Assembly: GCA_900546645.1 (NCBI GenBank)
Contig: URDR01000013.1
Span: 1 to 44,536, forward strand
Length of the DNA stretch: 44,536 bases
Reading direction: 5' to 3'
Source of the DNA: an uncultured Bacteroides sp.
GTDB lineage: Bacteria > Bacteroidota > Bacteroidia > Bacteroidales > Bacteroidaceae
Shown: piece after piece, positions 33,080-41,811 of the stretch
Numbering within the stretch: position 1 is the stretch's first letter
Layout of the letters: every line of letters begins with the position of its first letter
The notes under the pieces: generated by a model
Told to the model about the DNA's origin: nothing
What the model saw: the letters and a program-made list of their open reading frames with translations, nothing else
The model's database searches: none
Made by a program: the position numbers and the translations under genes

Positions 33080-34012
33080 ATGGCAAAGGAGCCTCCCACA
33101 ACGGCAGTAAACCGTCCGCGTAAGGCGGGTACAAAGTCGCGTACTGCCACTAGAAAAGCTTCGGCTGCGGGAAAACGCAAAGCAAAACAAGCAGAACAAA
33201 GCCGGAAAGACCTTTCTTCGTGGTTTTATTATCTTGCTATGGGAGTAGCAGCTGTTATTTTTACTGCATTTTTTTACTACTTCTTTATCCGCCCGTATGC
33301 ATACCGCTGGAAACCTTGTTCGGGTTTGAAAGCCTATGGTGTATGTCTTCCTTATGGTTATAAGGTGCATGGATTTGATATTTCCCATCATCAGGAAAAC
33401 ATAAACTGGGCTGAGTTGAGCAGGGCCAAACACACTCCTTTTCCTGTACGTTTTGTTTTTATCAAAGCTTCTGAAGGAGGTGATTTCAATGATTCTGCTT
33501 TCCGGCAAAATTTTGAGCAGGCACGTAAGTACGGTTTTATTCGTGGAGCTTATCACTTTTACAATCCGAATACAGATGCATTGCGTCAGGCTGATTTTTT
33601 TATCCGGACAGTTAAGCTTGAACCAGGAGATTTACCTCCTGTACTCGATATAGAAAAAAAAGGAAAGGATATTGAAAAACTGCGCCACGATTTGAAAATA
33701 TGGCTTGACAGAATAGAAGCTTATTACCATGTAAAGCCGATTCTATATACGTCTTACAAATTTAAGACTCGCTATCTGAATGATTCGGTATTTAACTCCT
33801 ATCCTTATTGGATAGCCCATTACTATGTAGATTCGGTGGAGTATAGAGGAGAATGGAAATTCTGGCAGCATACAGATGCCGGTACCTTGCCGGGTATAAG
33901 AAAACAAGTTGATTTGAATGTTTTTAATGGCAGTATAGAGGAACTCGAAGAAATGACAGTTCGCTCTCTTTTGCAAGATTCACTGAAGAACGGACCTAAA
34001 AAAACGCTTTGA
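33080..34012 (+). CDS. Membrane-anchored GH25 muramidase
   Basis: A lysozyme-type glycoside hydrolase of family 25. The first about 45 residues are rich in Lys, Arg and Thr, followed by one membrane helix (about 50-72), so the catalytic domain is probably periplasmic with a basic cytoplasmic tail. GH25 marks are visible: HGFDISHHQ (about 94-102), the VFIKASEGG strand, the PPVLDIEKK catalytic strand and a late WQHTDAG. It would cleave beta-1,4 bonds between MurNAc and GlcNAc. No immunity or phage gene is nearby, suggesting a role in cell-wall turnover. Confidence 0.93.
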   Translation: MAKEPPTTAVNRPRKAGTKSRTATRKASAAGKRKAKQAEQSRKDLSSWFYYLAMGVAAVIFTAFFYYFFIRPYAYRWKPCSGLKAYGVCLPYGYKVHGFDISHHQENINWAELSRAKHTPFPVRFVFIKASEGGDFNDSAFRQNFEQARKYGFIRGAYHFYNPNTDALRQADFFIRTVKLEPGDLPPVLDIEKKGKDIEKLRHDLKIWLDRIEAYYHVKPILYTSYKFKTRYLNDSVFNSYPYWIAHYYVDSVEYRGEWKFWQHTDAGTLPGIRKQVDLNVFNGSIEELEEMTVRSLLQDSLKNGPKKTL

Positions 34013-34040
34013 CATTTCAATGAGGATGTCAAAGCGTTTT
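34001..34040. terminator. Hairpin overlapping the GH25 gene end
   Basis: AAAACGCTTTGACAT (34001-34015) pairs perfectly with ATGTCAAAGCGTTTT (34026-34040). The left arm contains the last codons and the TGA stop of the GH25 gene. On the plus strand TTTTCTTT follows; on the minus strand TTTTTTT follows, so it can terminate both the GH25 gene and the convergent prmA. Confidence 0.8.
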
Positions 34041-34044
34041 CTTT

Positions 34045-34083
34045 AAGATGCCAGTACGTTTTAAAAAAACGTACTGGCATCTT
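34045..34083 (+). terminator. Second hairpin between GH25 and prmA
   Basis: Arms 34045-34062 and 34066-34083 form a perfect 18-bp stem with a 3-nt loop, followed by TTTATTTC on the plus strand. The stem ends directly before the prmA stop. Confidence 0.75.
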
Positions 34084-34084
34084 T

Positions 34085-34930
34085 TTATTTCATAATCAGT
34101 TTAACTGCAGCCCAGTTGTTTTTTTCCCGATGGTGAACAAACTCCATACCTAAACTTTCGGCTTTTTCTCGGATAGCCTGAATGTCCTGCACGTAAAATC
34201 CACTCATATAAATTTCAGATCCGCTATGCATGCAATTGGCGTAGGCAGCCATGTCATTTAACAGAATATTGCGGTTGATATTGGCAATGATTACATCGAA
34301 AGGTTGTTTGTTTGCCAGTAAGGAGGCATCTCCCAGCTCAACCGTAATATTGTCAATATGATTCAGCTTGATGTTGTCACGTGAATTGTTTACACACCAG
34401 TCGTCTATATCAATGGCGGTAACCGGATTGGCTCCACGCATACTTGCTAAGATAGCAAGAATAGAGGTTCCGCATCCCATGTCAAGAACCGACTTTCCTT
34501 TTAAGTCGGCATCCAAGAGTTCTCCCAGAATGGAACTGGTGGTTTCATGATGTCCGGTTCCGAATGCCATTTGAGGATTAATAACAATATCATATTCAGC
34601 TTCCGGATAATCTTTATGGAAGGTGCTATGTATCACGCAACGGTTTTCAATGACAATGGGTTGGAAAAAGTTTTTTTCCCATTCCTCATTCCAATTCTTG
34701 TCTTCCGGTTCATTGATGATGTATGATATTTCTGTGTCGGGGATAGGGAAGTCAGCCAATACAGTCTTTAATGCTTCCTCATCGAATAAGGCTTGCTGAA
34801 CATAGGCCTGCATTCCGCCTTCGCATTCCACAAAGCTTTCAAATCCAATTTCTGCAGTAAGCGCAGAGAGCACGTCGGTTATAATTTCATTACACGGTTG
34901 TGCAGTAAAAGTTACTTCGAAGTATTTCAT
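34085..34930 (-). CDS. prmA: Ribosomal protein L11 methyltransferase
   Basis: Trimethylates lysines of ribosomal protein L11 using S-adenosylmethionine. The start at 34930 gives 281 aa; an ATG ten codons earlier (34960) sits at the predicted promoter. The N-terminal substrate-binding domain is followed by the SAM motif VLDMGCGTSILAI and the NINRN post-motif, both characteristic of PrmA. It is convergent with the GH25 gene and divergent from the gene at 35062. Confidence 0.95.
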   Translation of the reverse strand: MKYFEVTFTAQPCNEIITDVLSALTAEIGFESFVECEGGMQAYVQQALFDEEALKTVLADFPIPDTEISYIINEPEDKNWNEEWEKNFFQPIVIENRCVIHSTFHKDYPEAEYDIVINPQMAFGTGHHETTSSILGELLDADLKGKSVLDMGCGTSILAILASMRGANPVTAIDIDDWCVNNSRDNIKLNHIDNITVELGDASLLANKQPFDVIIANINRNILLNDMAAYANCMHSGSEIYMSGFYVQDIQAIREKAESLGMEFVHHREKNNWAAVKLIMK

Positions 34931-34957
34931 AAATAGAAAGGATTTCATTAATTTTCG

Positions 34958-34965
34958 CAAATATA
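34958..34965 (-). promoter_or_regulatory. -7 promoter element of prmA
   Basis: The minus strand reads TATATTTG, an exact TAnnTTTG, 27 nt before the ATG at 34930. Confidence 0.5.
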
Positions 34966-35008
34966 CTCAAAATAGGGAAAAACTAACCTTGAAATAGAGA
35001 ATTTATAC

Positions 35009-35038
35009 TTGCAGAAAACGAAGAACTTTCTAATTTTG
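35009..35038 (+). promoter_or_regulatory. Promoter of the 35-38 kb envelope operon
   Basis: TTG (35009-35011), a 19-nt spacer and TAATTTTG (35031-35038) match the Bacteroidetes consensus, 23 nt before the ATG at 35062. Confidence 0.7.
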
Positions 35039-35061
35039 TAATTTAATAAAAAGAGATGCTT

Positions 35062-36285
35062 ATGAAAGGTAAAGTATTTGCTTCATTGCTGTTAGTCTGC
35101 CTGCCTTGGCTGGCTATGGCGCAGAGTAATGATGACCTTTATTTCATTCCGAAGAAAGAAAAAAAAGTGGAGAGGAAAGAAAAGGTCAGTCAGGCTCCGG
35201 CGAAGGTTTCAAATACAGCTGTATATGCTGCCCCGGGGTCAACAGTTGTGGTGAAAGATGCAGCTGGCAGAACTCGCGACGTTGATGAATATAACCGTCG
35301 TTACACTTCACGTGACTATACGTTTTCAGCAGACGACAATACGCTGTATGTAGAAGAAAAGCCCTCCCATGAGCGTGGAGAATGGGTAAACGGATTCGAG
35401 GGCTCGCAGGATGACTATGAGTACGCCATGCGTATCGTGCGTTTCCGAAGTCCGCGCTATGCTATTCCGGTAAGCAGTCCGCTTTATTGGGATGTGGTTT
35501 ATGGAGCCTACCCCTCATGGCAATGGAATGTATACGATGACGGACTATATGCTTATGTATTTCCTACCTATACCAACCCGATGTGGTGGGACTGGCGTTG
35601 GTCATGGGGATTCTCCGGTCCTCATTGGGGTTTCAATTGGGGATGGCATTCTCCCTGTTATTATAACAGCTGGTATTCACCTTACTGGCATGGAGGCTAT
35701 TGGGGGCATGCATGGCATCATCACCATTATTATCATTATGGTCATTATTATCCGCATTACGGTTGGGGTGGAGGACATTATTCTTATGGACACACCGACT
35801 ACCGGTCAAGCCGTTATCGGGGAAGTGGTTCTTCTCGTCGTAACTATGTGTCATCGGGGGTACAGGGAAATTCATCTCGTCCGCGGTATGGAAATTCCAG
35901 TGTGCGGCGAAATTCCTCTTCGAGCATTGGCAGAGTGGTGCGTTCGAATGAAAATAATCGGATCAATTCAGTACGTCCGTCGGGAATCTCAGGCAATAGA
36001 GGTACAGTGGGCACACGTACTCCGGTAAGGGGAAGCAGTTCCGGATATGTTCGTCCTGGTACAACCATTGACCGTAGCGGAAATACTTATAACCGGCCGA
36101 GCAGTACGCGCCGTAGTAACACATATAACTCGAATACATCGAGATCTCGCAATAGCTATAACACGCAGCGGAGCACCGGTCGGAGTAGTTTCTCTTCGGG
36201 TAGCGGAAGTTCGTATAACCGCGGTTCAATGGGTGGCGGTAGCACACGTCGCAGCAGTGGCGGCGGAAGTTCACGCAGGCGGTAA
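35062..36285 (+). CDS. Exported His/Tyr/Trp/Gly-rich protein of unknown function
   Basis: A 407-aa protein with a signal peptide ending near LAMAQ (about 21). A charged linker (KKEKKVERKEK) and a short folded region come next. From about residue 149 to 243 there is an unusual run of Trp, Tyr, His and Gly repeats (HHHHYYHYGHYYPHYGWGGG is the core). The remaining 160 residues are Ser, Arg, Asn, Tyr and Gly rich with almost no hydrophobic content, so the C-terminal half is probably disordered. A start at 35056 is also possible. I recognise no family. The next gene, a FadL-like barrel, follows after 26 nt, so they likely form one operon. Confidence 0.87.
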   Translation: MKGKVFASLLLVCLPWLAMAQSNDDLYFIPKKEKKVERKEKVSQAPAKVSNTAVYAAPGSTVVVKDAAGRTRDVDEYNRRYTSRDYTFSADDNTLYVEEKPSHERGEWVNGFEGSQDDYEYAMRIVRFRSPRYAIPVSSPLYWDVVYGAYPSWQWNVYDDGLYAYVFPTYTNPMWWDWRWSWGFSGPHWGFNWGWHSPCYYNSWYSPYWHGGYWGHAWHHHHYYHYGHYYPHYGWGGGHYSYGHTDYRSSRYRGSGSSRRNYVSSGVQGNSSRPRYGNSSVRRNSSSSIGRVVRSNENNRINSVRPSGISGNRGTVGTRTPVRGSSSGYVRPGTTIDRSGNTYNRPSSTRRSNTYNSNTSRSRNSYNTQRSTGRSSFSSGSGSSYNRGSMGGGSTRRSSGGGSSRRR

Positions 36286-36311
36286 ATTAAAAAGAATAAG
36301 GAGAAAAGAGT

Positions 36312-37955
36312 ATGAAAACGAGAATAGGAATCGTAGCCTTGATGGCTGGAATTTCATCGGCAGCAGTTGCTCAGAGTCAATACGATGTAATTCGGTTTAT
36401 GGATAATGAGCTGAACGGAACAGCCCGCTTTGTGGGTATGGGAGGCGCCATGGGTGCTTTGGGAGCCGATTTGTCGACTATGTCAACTAATCCTGCCGGT
36501 ATCGGGATGTATCGGAGCAACGATGTTGCACTGACGTTTGGCTTTAATGCCAACCATTCGAATGCCGACTTGGGTGGAATAGTCTCTAAGGAAAAGCGTA
36601 CCAAGGCTTCGTTTGACCAGATAGGTTTTGTATGGAGTAATAAAATAGGGAATAAGACGAATCTGCGTTACGTGAATTTCGGATTTAACTACCGGAAGCG
36701 TGCCAATTTCAATCGCCAGTTCTCATCAGCCGGAGGATTTTCTGACGGGGCTTCGCTGAGCTGGCAGATGGCGGACATGCTTTGGCAGGCAGAAGATGGT
36801 GTGGGCCACTATTATAATACGTTAGGCGATTTTAATGATTTGCTTGACGCAGGATTTAAAGGCTCTAAGTTGGGTGACCCTTACACTGATTCTTATTTCT
36901 ACGGAACTCCTTATCTGTCTTCTATGGGAGCAAGAACCGGATTATTAGATCCCTTGCTTGCTGAAGGCAGTCTTTTAGATGATCCGGAGGCAAAGCTGAT
37001 AGGCTTTTTGCCTTGGAATTCCGACGGGCATCAGTATTACAGCCGTGAAGAGGGCGGTGTAGAAGAATATGATTTTAATCTTTCTTTCAATGTGCAAGAC
37101 CGCTATTACTTTGGGGTTACCGTGGGAGCTTATTCGTTGAATTATAACCGCTACTCTTCGTATGGGGAAAACATTGTAGATGGAGAGGCTAAAGGTAATT
37201 TTACGCTTAATAACTGGTATAAGCAAGAGGGAACCGGATTTGACGTAAAATTAGGAGCTATTATCCGCCCGTTCGAGTATTCACCTTTCCGCATCGGATT
37301 CTCGATACATACGCCTATCTGGTATTCAGTAACCGAATATCATACAGCTACGCTTACAGCTGGAGCAACTTCTTTTCCGGAAGGGACGCAGTATACAGAA
37401 AACCTTTCTGATTACTTGAATCCGGAATATGTATGGGATTACCGTCTGACTACTCCTTGGCGTTTTGGGGTTAGTATGGGAACTATTGTCAGTGGAATGA
37501 TGGCGCTGGATGCTGAATATGAGTATGCCAAATATTCTTCGGCACATTTGGAAGATGTCGATGGATATGAATTGAACGGAACAACAGCCGTGAATGAATC
37601 GTTGAAGGGAGTGCATACTTTCCGTGTGGGTATGGAAACCAAGCTGACTTCAGCCTTCAGTATGCGTGCTGGTTATAATTTCCAGTCATCGCCTATTCAT
37701 GAAGATTCATTTAAAAACATTCCATTTACCGATGAAACCCGTACCGATGCCGAATATTTAAATTTGAAGTCGCGTCAGGCAGTAACCTTTGGTATGGGAT
37801 ATAGAGGACGTCTGTTTTATGCCGATGTAGCTTATAAATATGACTTCTATAAGGCCAATTTTTATGCATTCGGTTCATCTGACATAGAATTACCGGCTAC
37901 GAAAGTGAACAATGAACGTCATCAAGTGTTATTTACGCTGGGAGTTCATTTTTAA
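36312..37955 (+). CDS. FadL/OmpP1-like outer-membrane transport protein
   Basis: A 547-aa protein with a signal peptide ending near VAQS and a long run of amphipathic beta strands. The N-terminal hatch segment GTARFVGMGGAMGALGADLSTMSTNPAGIGM (about 36-66) with its NPAG motif is typical of FadL-like proteins in Bacteroidetes, and the sequence ends in an aromatic beta strand (VLFTLGVHF), as outer-membrane barrels do. It probably imports hydrophobic compounds; the substrate is unknown. It lies 26 nt after the His/Tyr-rich protein gene. Confidence 0.9.
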   Translation: MKTRIGIVALMAGISSAAVAQSQYDVIRFMDNELNGTARFVGMGGAMGALGADLSTMSTNPAGIGMYRSNDVALTFGFNANHSNADLGGIVSKEKRTKASFDQIGFVWSNKIGNKTNLRYVNFGFNYRKRANFNRQFSSAGGFSDGASLSWQMADMLWQAEDGVGHYYNTLGDFNDLLDAGFKGSKLGDPYTDSYFYGTPYLSSMGARTGLLDPLLAEGSLLDDPEAKLIGFLPWNSDGHQYYSREEGGVEEYDFNLSFNVQDRYYFGVTVGAYSLNYNRYSSYGENIVDGEAKGNFTLNNWYKQEGTGFDVKLGAIIRPFEYSPFRIGFSIHTPIWYSVTEYHTATLTAGATSFPEGTQYTENLSDYLNPEYVWDYRLTTPWRFGVSMGTIVSGMMALDAEYEYAKYSSAHLEDVDGYELNGTTAVNESLKGVHTFRVGMETKLTSAFSMRAGYNFQSSPIHEDSFKNIPFTDETRTDAEYLNLKSRQAVTFGMGYRGRLFYADVAYKYDFYKANFYAFGSSDIELPATKVNNERHQVLFTLGVHF

Positions 37956-37985
37956 GAGTTCATTGTGATTGTTTTAAACATAGGC

Positions 37986-38026
37986 AAAGAGATTGTTTTT
38001 ACTGAAAAGTTAAACAGTCTCTTTTT
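37986..38026 (+). terminator. Terminator of the envelope operon
   Basis: A 13-bp stem with one G-T pair (37986-37998 with 38012-38024) followed by TTATTT. It lies 30 nt past the FadL-like gene and just before the AlkD-like gene. Confidence 0.7.
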
Positions 38027-38043
38027 ATTTATAGCTTAGAGAG

Positions 38044-38757
38044 ATGAATCAAATATTTTTATTGAATAACAAGCCAGTTCGGACTCATTTGTTGTCGTTG
38101 AGCGAGCATGGGAATAAACTTTTTGTTGAAAAACTGACACCGGGAGTACCGCATGTTTTAGGAATCCGTATTCCCGAATTACGTAAATTGGCCTCCCAGA
38201 TAGCAAAGACAGATTGGGAGAGGTATTTGTTGACAGCCGATTCTTATTATATGGAAGAGCGTATGCTTCAGGGAATGGTCTTGGGGTGTATCCGTCCGGA
38301 TAATGATGTAGAAGTATATTTAGAGCGTGTAACCCGTTTTGTGAAACTAATTAACAGCTGGTCGGTTTGCGATACATTCAAGTTTGGAGGTGGAAAGAAA
38401 TTTCTTGCGACTCATAAAGTACGGCTCTGGGAGTATTTGTGTGGGTGGATGAAAGCCGGAGGAGAGTATGAAATCCGCTTTGGTGTGGTGATGGCAATGT
38501 CAATATTTATAGATGAAGACTATATAGATGCTTATTTGTTGAAGTTGGATGCCATTCGTCATGAGGGGTATTATGTAAAGATGGCAGTTGCCTGGGCTTT
38601 ATCAGTTTGTTTTGTGAAGTTCGAGAAACAGACATTGGCTTATTTTCATCACAGCAGTTTAGATAAATTTACTTATAACAAGGCTTTGCAGAAAATAATA
38701 GAGTCATATCGGGTTTCATCTGAAATGAAGACGGTTATTAAGGCAATGAAGCGCTAA
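38044..38757 (+). CDS. AlkD-like DNA alkylation repair protein
   Basis: A 237-aa all-helical protein of the AlkD/AlkC HEAT-like repeat family. The conserved region around SWSVCDTFK contains Trp106 and Asp110, in the place of the AlkD residues that recognise alkylated bases. Family members excise or recognise N3- and N7-alkylpurines. The gene starts right after the envelope-operon terminator, with little space for a promoter, so read-through expression is possible. Confidence 0.9.
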   Translation: MNQIFLLNNKPVRTHLLSLSEHGNKLFVEKLTPGVPHVLGIRIPELRKLASQIAKTDWERYLLTADSYYMEERMLQGMVLGCIRPDNDVEVYLERVTRFVKLINSWSVCDTFKFGGGKKFLATHKVRLWEYLCGWMKAGGEYEIRFGVVMAMSIFIDEDYIDAYLLKLDAIRHEGYYVKMAVAWALSVCFVKFEKQTLAYFHHSSLDKFTYNKALQKIIESYRVSSEMKTVIKAMKR

Positions 38758-38802
38758 AGGCTTATTACGGTTGAGGCTCGGTGGCAGAAAGTATAAAGAA
38801 GA

Positions 38803-38850
38803 AAAAGGCATGTACTATAACTTATCTCTATTTTATAGTACATGCCTTTT
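38803..38850. terminator. Bidirectional terminator between alkD-like gene and GH20 gene
   Basis: Arms 38803-38820 and 38833-38850 form a perfect 18-bp stem with a 12-nt loop, flanked by A-run and T-run on opposite sides, so it can end both convergent genes. Confidence 0.9.
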
Positions 38851-38871
38851 ATATGATGAAACCTTCAGGGT

Positions 38872-40860
38872 TTATCGAGGCTGTTCGCAGGTCAGATTAC
38901 GCAGTTTTCCTTTAAATCCGTTTAATTTATCTCCTATTTGTTCAAGAGGGAAGATTAATGTTTCCTGGTAAGTCATATACTCCATGCGCTTATACTCTTT
39001 GCGGTAAACTTTCATGGTGCGTCCTTCCAAGCGTTCCTGAAGTTTTCCGTTTACGTATAAAGAAGTACCTTTATAATCGCCTTCAATGCGGATATCTGTC
39101 CATTGTTCAGTGGGCAGTTGGAATGAATTGAAAACAAAAGTATATCCGTCGCGGCTGAAAGCGATTCTTCCGGTATTTTCCCAGTTAGTATAGACCACCG
39201 AGTGCGGACCTTTAAATAATACTCCGCTGATATTGGTGTCTTTATCGGGGCAGATACCGAATGAAACGGTGTAGGGGTAGCCTATTTCAGGAATAGAAGT
39301 CGATAAAGAATCTGTGCCGTTTAAGGAACGAACTTCATTGGGCTGAAGCAATTCTTTTTTTCCTGAGACACGTGCCAGCAAGTTGATACCCGGAGCTTCG
39401 GGAGTGGTTTTACACAGAGCTTCAAAGTCAGCATAAGTTTTTTCTTTGTTTGCTCCTCTCCATAGTTTTTCCGATAAAACTTGTACAGCTGGGAATGAGC
39501 GCAGATGCACGTCTTGTTCTGAAATACCGTTTCCGCACTTGTCATTCCATACGGCAAACATAGCACCCAGTACTCCGGGAGTTCCTTCCGGTAGTGTTTG
39601 TTTCCGGTTCATAATCCAGGGCGACCATGATTCATAGAGCCATTTGTGGTCCAGAAAATCGCGGTAATAACCTGCTGCCGGAACAATATAAAGATAAGTG
39701 TCGCATGAATTAATCAGTTTATATCCGTCTTTCAGAGAAACCTCTGGATCAACCCAGTCATACGACCATGCGTTGACAGTTACTCCTTCGGCTTGTACTG
39801 GAGTCTTTCCCGGAAGCCACTTTAATCCTCCCCACATACGTGGATTCTTTCCGTGCTGAGCTACAAACTTCAGGTAACGGTCAGTGAAATAGCGGTACTG
39901 TTCTGCTTCTTTTTTGTTATACTCATCTGTTCCGATGTGTAGGTCTGGACCGATGAAAACCGGATTTTCTCCCTCTATGTACTCCTTCAATAGACAGTCA
40001 ACAAACTTATAGGTTTCTTCCTTATATAGGTCTAAGTGGTCCATGCCGTAATGTTGGCTGGCTATTTCGGGCTTGTATTGAGTGAATGCCAGAGAGTGGG
40101 CGGGAACATCTATTTCTGGTATGACATTTACTCCATATTCCATTCCGAGTCGCTGCAAGTCGGTGAATTCTTTTTTCGTATATGCTCCATCTTTAGCTGT
40201 CAGTCCGGGAAACCGGTCGCTTTCCAGACGGAAGGCTGCGTAAGTTTGATTCCAGTCATTGTTGAAAAACTGAGAGAATCCGTTGTCGTTCAGGTGAATC
40301 TGAAATTCGTTCATTTTGTAGAAAGACAGAATTTTTACGTACTGTCTTAAATAGTCTATGGTAAAGAATTTGCGGGCTACATCCAGCATAAATCCACGGT
40401 TAGGGAACAAAGGAAAGTCACGTGCAACACCTTTGGGAAGTGCGCCCTGCTCATTGTTTAATATTTGCAGCAAGCTGCGTGTTCCCCAGAAAACACCTTT
40501 GGCAGTAGGAGCAGAGAGTGTGGCATTCCGTCCTATATTCATGATATATCCCTCATCGCCCAGTTCTTTATCTGGTGAGATTAAAGAGAGGACAATATCG
40601 TTTTTCTGAGATTTACCGGTGCAGACAGTATATTCCCAACCGAACATCTCTTTTAAATCACCGGCTAAAATATGGGCTGTAGCAGAAAGTTTTTCTTCAT
40701 CGGAGGCTGCGACAACAATACGTCCTTTGCTGGGTAAGCATAATTTCCCTTTCCCTCCCTTCCATTGTTGGAGTGCAGGAATCACATCAGGACAAGCCTC
40801 TTGAGCTGCCAGGCTGAAAAACAATCCGAGCATGCAAATAAAAATGATGATTTTTTTCAT
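38872..40860 (-). CDS. Secreted GH20 beta-N-acetylhexosaminidase with C-terminal lectin-like domain
   Basis: A 662-aa exported enzyme (signal peptide to about 19). A GH20b-type N-terminal domain (about 25-150) precedes the TIM barrel, which carries the substrate-binding Arg155 (NRGFMLDVARKF) and the catalytic pair Asp312-Glu313 in HIGTDEYN. A C-terminal domain (about 505-662) has a LamG/concanavalin-like beta pattern. It would remove terminal GlcNAc or GalNAc from glycans such as mucin or host N-glycans. It is not in a PUL: no SusC/D is near. Confidence 0.93.
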   Translation of the reverse strand: MKKIIIFICMLGLFFSLAAQEACPDVIPALQQWKGGKGKLCLPSKGRIVVAASDEEKLSATAHILAGDLKEMFGWEYTVCTGKSQKNDIVLSLISPDKELGDEGYIMNIGRNATLSAPTAKGVFWGTRSLLQILNNEQGALPKGVARDFPLFPNRGFMLDVARKFFTIDYLRQYVKILSFYKMNEFQIHLNDNGFSQFFNNDWNQTYAAFRLESDRFPGLTAKDGAYTKKEFTDLQRLGMEYGVNVIPEIDVPAHSLAFTQYKPEIASQHYGMDHLDLYKEETYKFVDCLLKEYIEGENPVFIGPDLHIGTDEYNKKEAEQYRYFTDRYLKFVAQHGKNPRMWGGLKWLPGKTPVQAEGVTVNAWSYDWVDPEVSLKDGYKLINSCDTYLYIVPAAGYYRDFLDHKWLYESWSPWIMNRKQTLPEGTPGVLGAMFAVWNDKCGNGISEQDVHLRSFPAVQVLSEKLWRGANKEKTYADFEALCKTTPEAPGINLLARVSGKKELLQPNEVRSLNGTDSLSTSIPEIGYPYTVSFGICPDKDTNISGVLFKGPHSVVYTNWENTGRIAFSRDGYTFVFNSFQLPTEQWTDIRIEGDYKGTSLYVNGKLQERLEGRTMKVYRKEYKRMEYMTYQETLIFPLEQIGDKLNGFKGKLRNLTCEQPR

Positions 40861-40897
40861 GGTAATTAATTATTTTGTTAAAGGTTTATTTCGTTGG

Positions 40898-40905
40898 CAA
40901 AAATA
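40898..40905 (-). promoter_or_regulatory. -7 promoter element of the GH20 gene
   Basis: The minus strand reads TATTTTTG, matching TAnnTTTG, 37 nt before the GH20 ATG. Confidence 0.45.
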
Positions 40906-41034
40906 ATCTATAATTGTGAATAAGATTCTATGTAGGTGACTTTATTTACCTTTTAAATAAAAATTAAGAAGCATTTAATCGATATTTTATACTTTTTTCG
41001 TATCTTACTTCCAGACTTTTAAAGACAGAAATTT

Positions 41035-41337
41035 ATGGAAATCATTCATGATGCATTGCGTAATCAGTTCAAGACAGAAGTGGAAGGCCACCTTGCACAC
41101 GTGGCTTACCGGATAGAAAACGGGGCGCTTGATATTCGCCATACGATTGTTCCTGAAGAAATCGGGGGACGGGGCATTGCGTCTGCTTTGGTAAAAGCAG
41201 CTTATGATTATGCCCGTGAAAAAGATTTAAGGGCAGTTGCTACCTGTTCGTATGCCGTAGCATGGCTGGAGCGGCATCCCGAATATGCAGGTGAGAAAGG
41301 AGCAGACTTTGCAGGCACGCACTCGTGTGCGCTTTAG
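41035..41337 (+). CDS. Small GNAT-like N-acetyltransferase (YjdJ type)
   Basis: A 100-aa protein matching the short GNAT subgroup: the acetyl-CoA-binding loop is EIGGRGIASALVKAAYDYA (about 42-60), with the conserved RHTIVPEEIGGRG strand before it, and a Cys-containing late strand ATCSYAVAWLERHPEY. Substrates of this subgroup are not established. The gene is divergent from GH20 and 6 nt separate its stop from the end of the convergent DUF2007 gene. Confidence 0.9.
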   Translation: MEIIHDALRNQFKTEVEGHLAHVAYRIENGALDIRHTIVPEEIGGRGIASALVKAAYDYAREKDLRAVATCSYAVAWLERHPEYAGEKGADFAGTHSCAL

Positions 41338-41343
41338 GCAGAG

Positions 41344-41757
41344 TCAGTCTGGTTTTGATGTGGGTACGTCAAAATGTTTTTTGCAGTGATTACACACATA
41401 TTCCCAGTGATTGGTTCCCGGAGGAGCTGCTGCCAGCATAGACAGCAGGGCTGAAAATAGAGCCCGAATGCGTTTGCTGTTTCTTACAGTCAGTTTGATG
41501 TCGTCTGAGTGGCAGTATGGGCAATATTTTAAATCCTCCGGAATCATTTGGTTTTTCTTGAGCAACGTCCTTGCTTTTTCATAGTCATCTTCGTAAACTA
41601 AGATGTCTATCTCGGTGAATGAAGCTTCGAAACCTCTCAATACATCTGAAGTATGTATATTGTGGAGGACGGAAGTGATACCTTCATTTTCCAAAGCTCC
41701 TTGGATGATTTGTGCCTGAAAAGAGTCATAGCAGGTGAAAACTCTTACTGTTCTCAT
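41344..41757 (-). CDS. DUF2007 domain protein with C-terminal zinc ribbon
   Basis: A 137-aa protein. The N-terminal ferredoxin-like fold (VRVFTCYDSFQAQIIQGALENEGI, then IDILVYEDDYEKAR) matches DUF2007, a putative signal-transducing family. A CPYCHSD pair and a later CNHCKKHF pair (about 78-81 and 121-124) form a probable zinc ribbon split by a hydrophobic stretch (about 97-113). Function is unknown. It lies downstream of the antiporter gene on the same strand with a 54-nt gap. Confidence 0.85.
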   Translation of the reverse strand: MRTVRVFTCYDSFQAQIIQGALENEGITSVLHNIHTSDVLRGFEASFTEIDILVYEDDYEKARTLLKKNQMIPEDLKYCPYCHSDDIKLTVRNSKRIRALFSALLSMLAAAPPGTNHWEYVCNHCKKHFDVPTSKPD

Positions 41758-41811
41758 ATCTTTAATTCTTTGTTATGGTTTGATAAGGAAGTTTTGTTTT
41801 TCCCCGGAACG

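Noticed and set aside
33080..34012. GH25 enzyme as a phage endolysin
   Set aside because: It has a membrane anchor and no neighbouring holin or phage structural genes, so a chromosomal cell-wall enzyme is more likely.
35492..36028. 178-aa frame overlapping the His/Tyr-rich gene on the same strand
   Set aside because: It arises from the low-complexity codon repeats of the real frame; the signal peptide and start support the 35062 frame.
38771..38971. 66-aa plus-strand open frame downstream of the AlkD-like gene
   Set aside because: It runs through the bidirectional terminator and antisense to the GH20 gene, with no plausible leader.
38872..40860. Polysaccharide utilisation locus around the GH20 gene
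   Set aside because: No SusC/SusD pair, sulfatase or hybrid two-component system is nearby; the gene is flanked by unrelated genes and a terminator.
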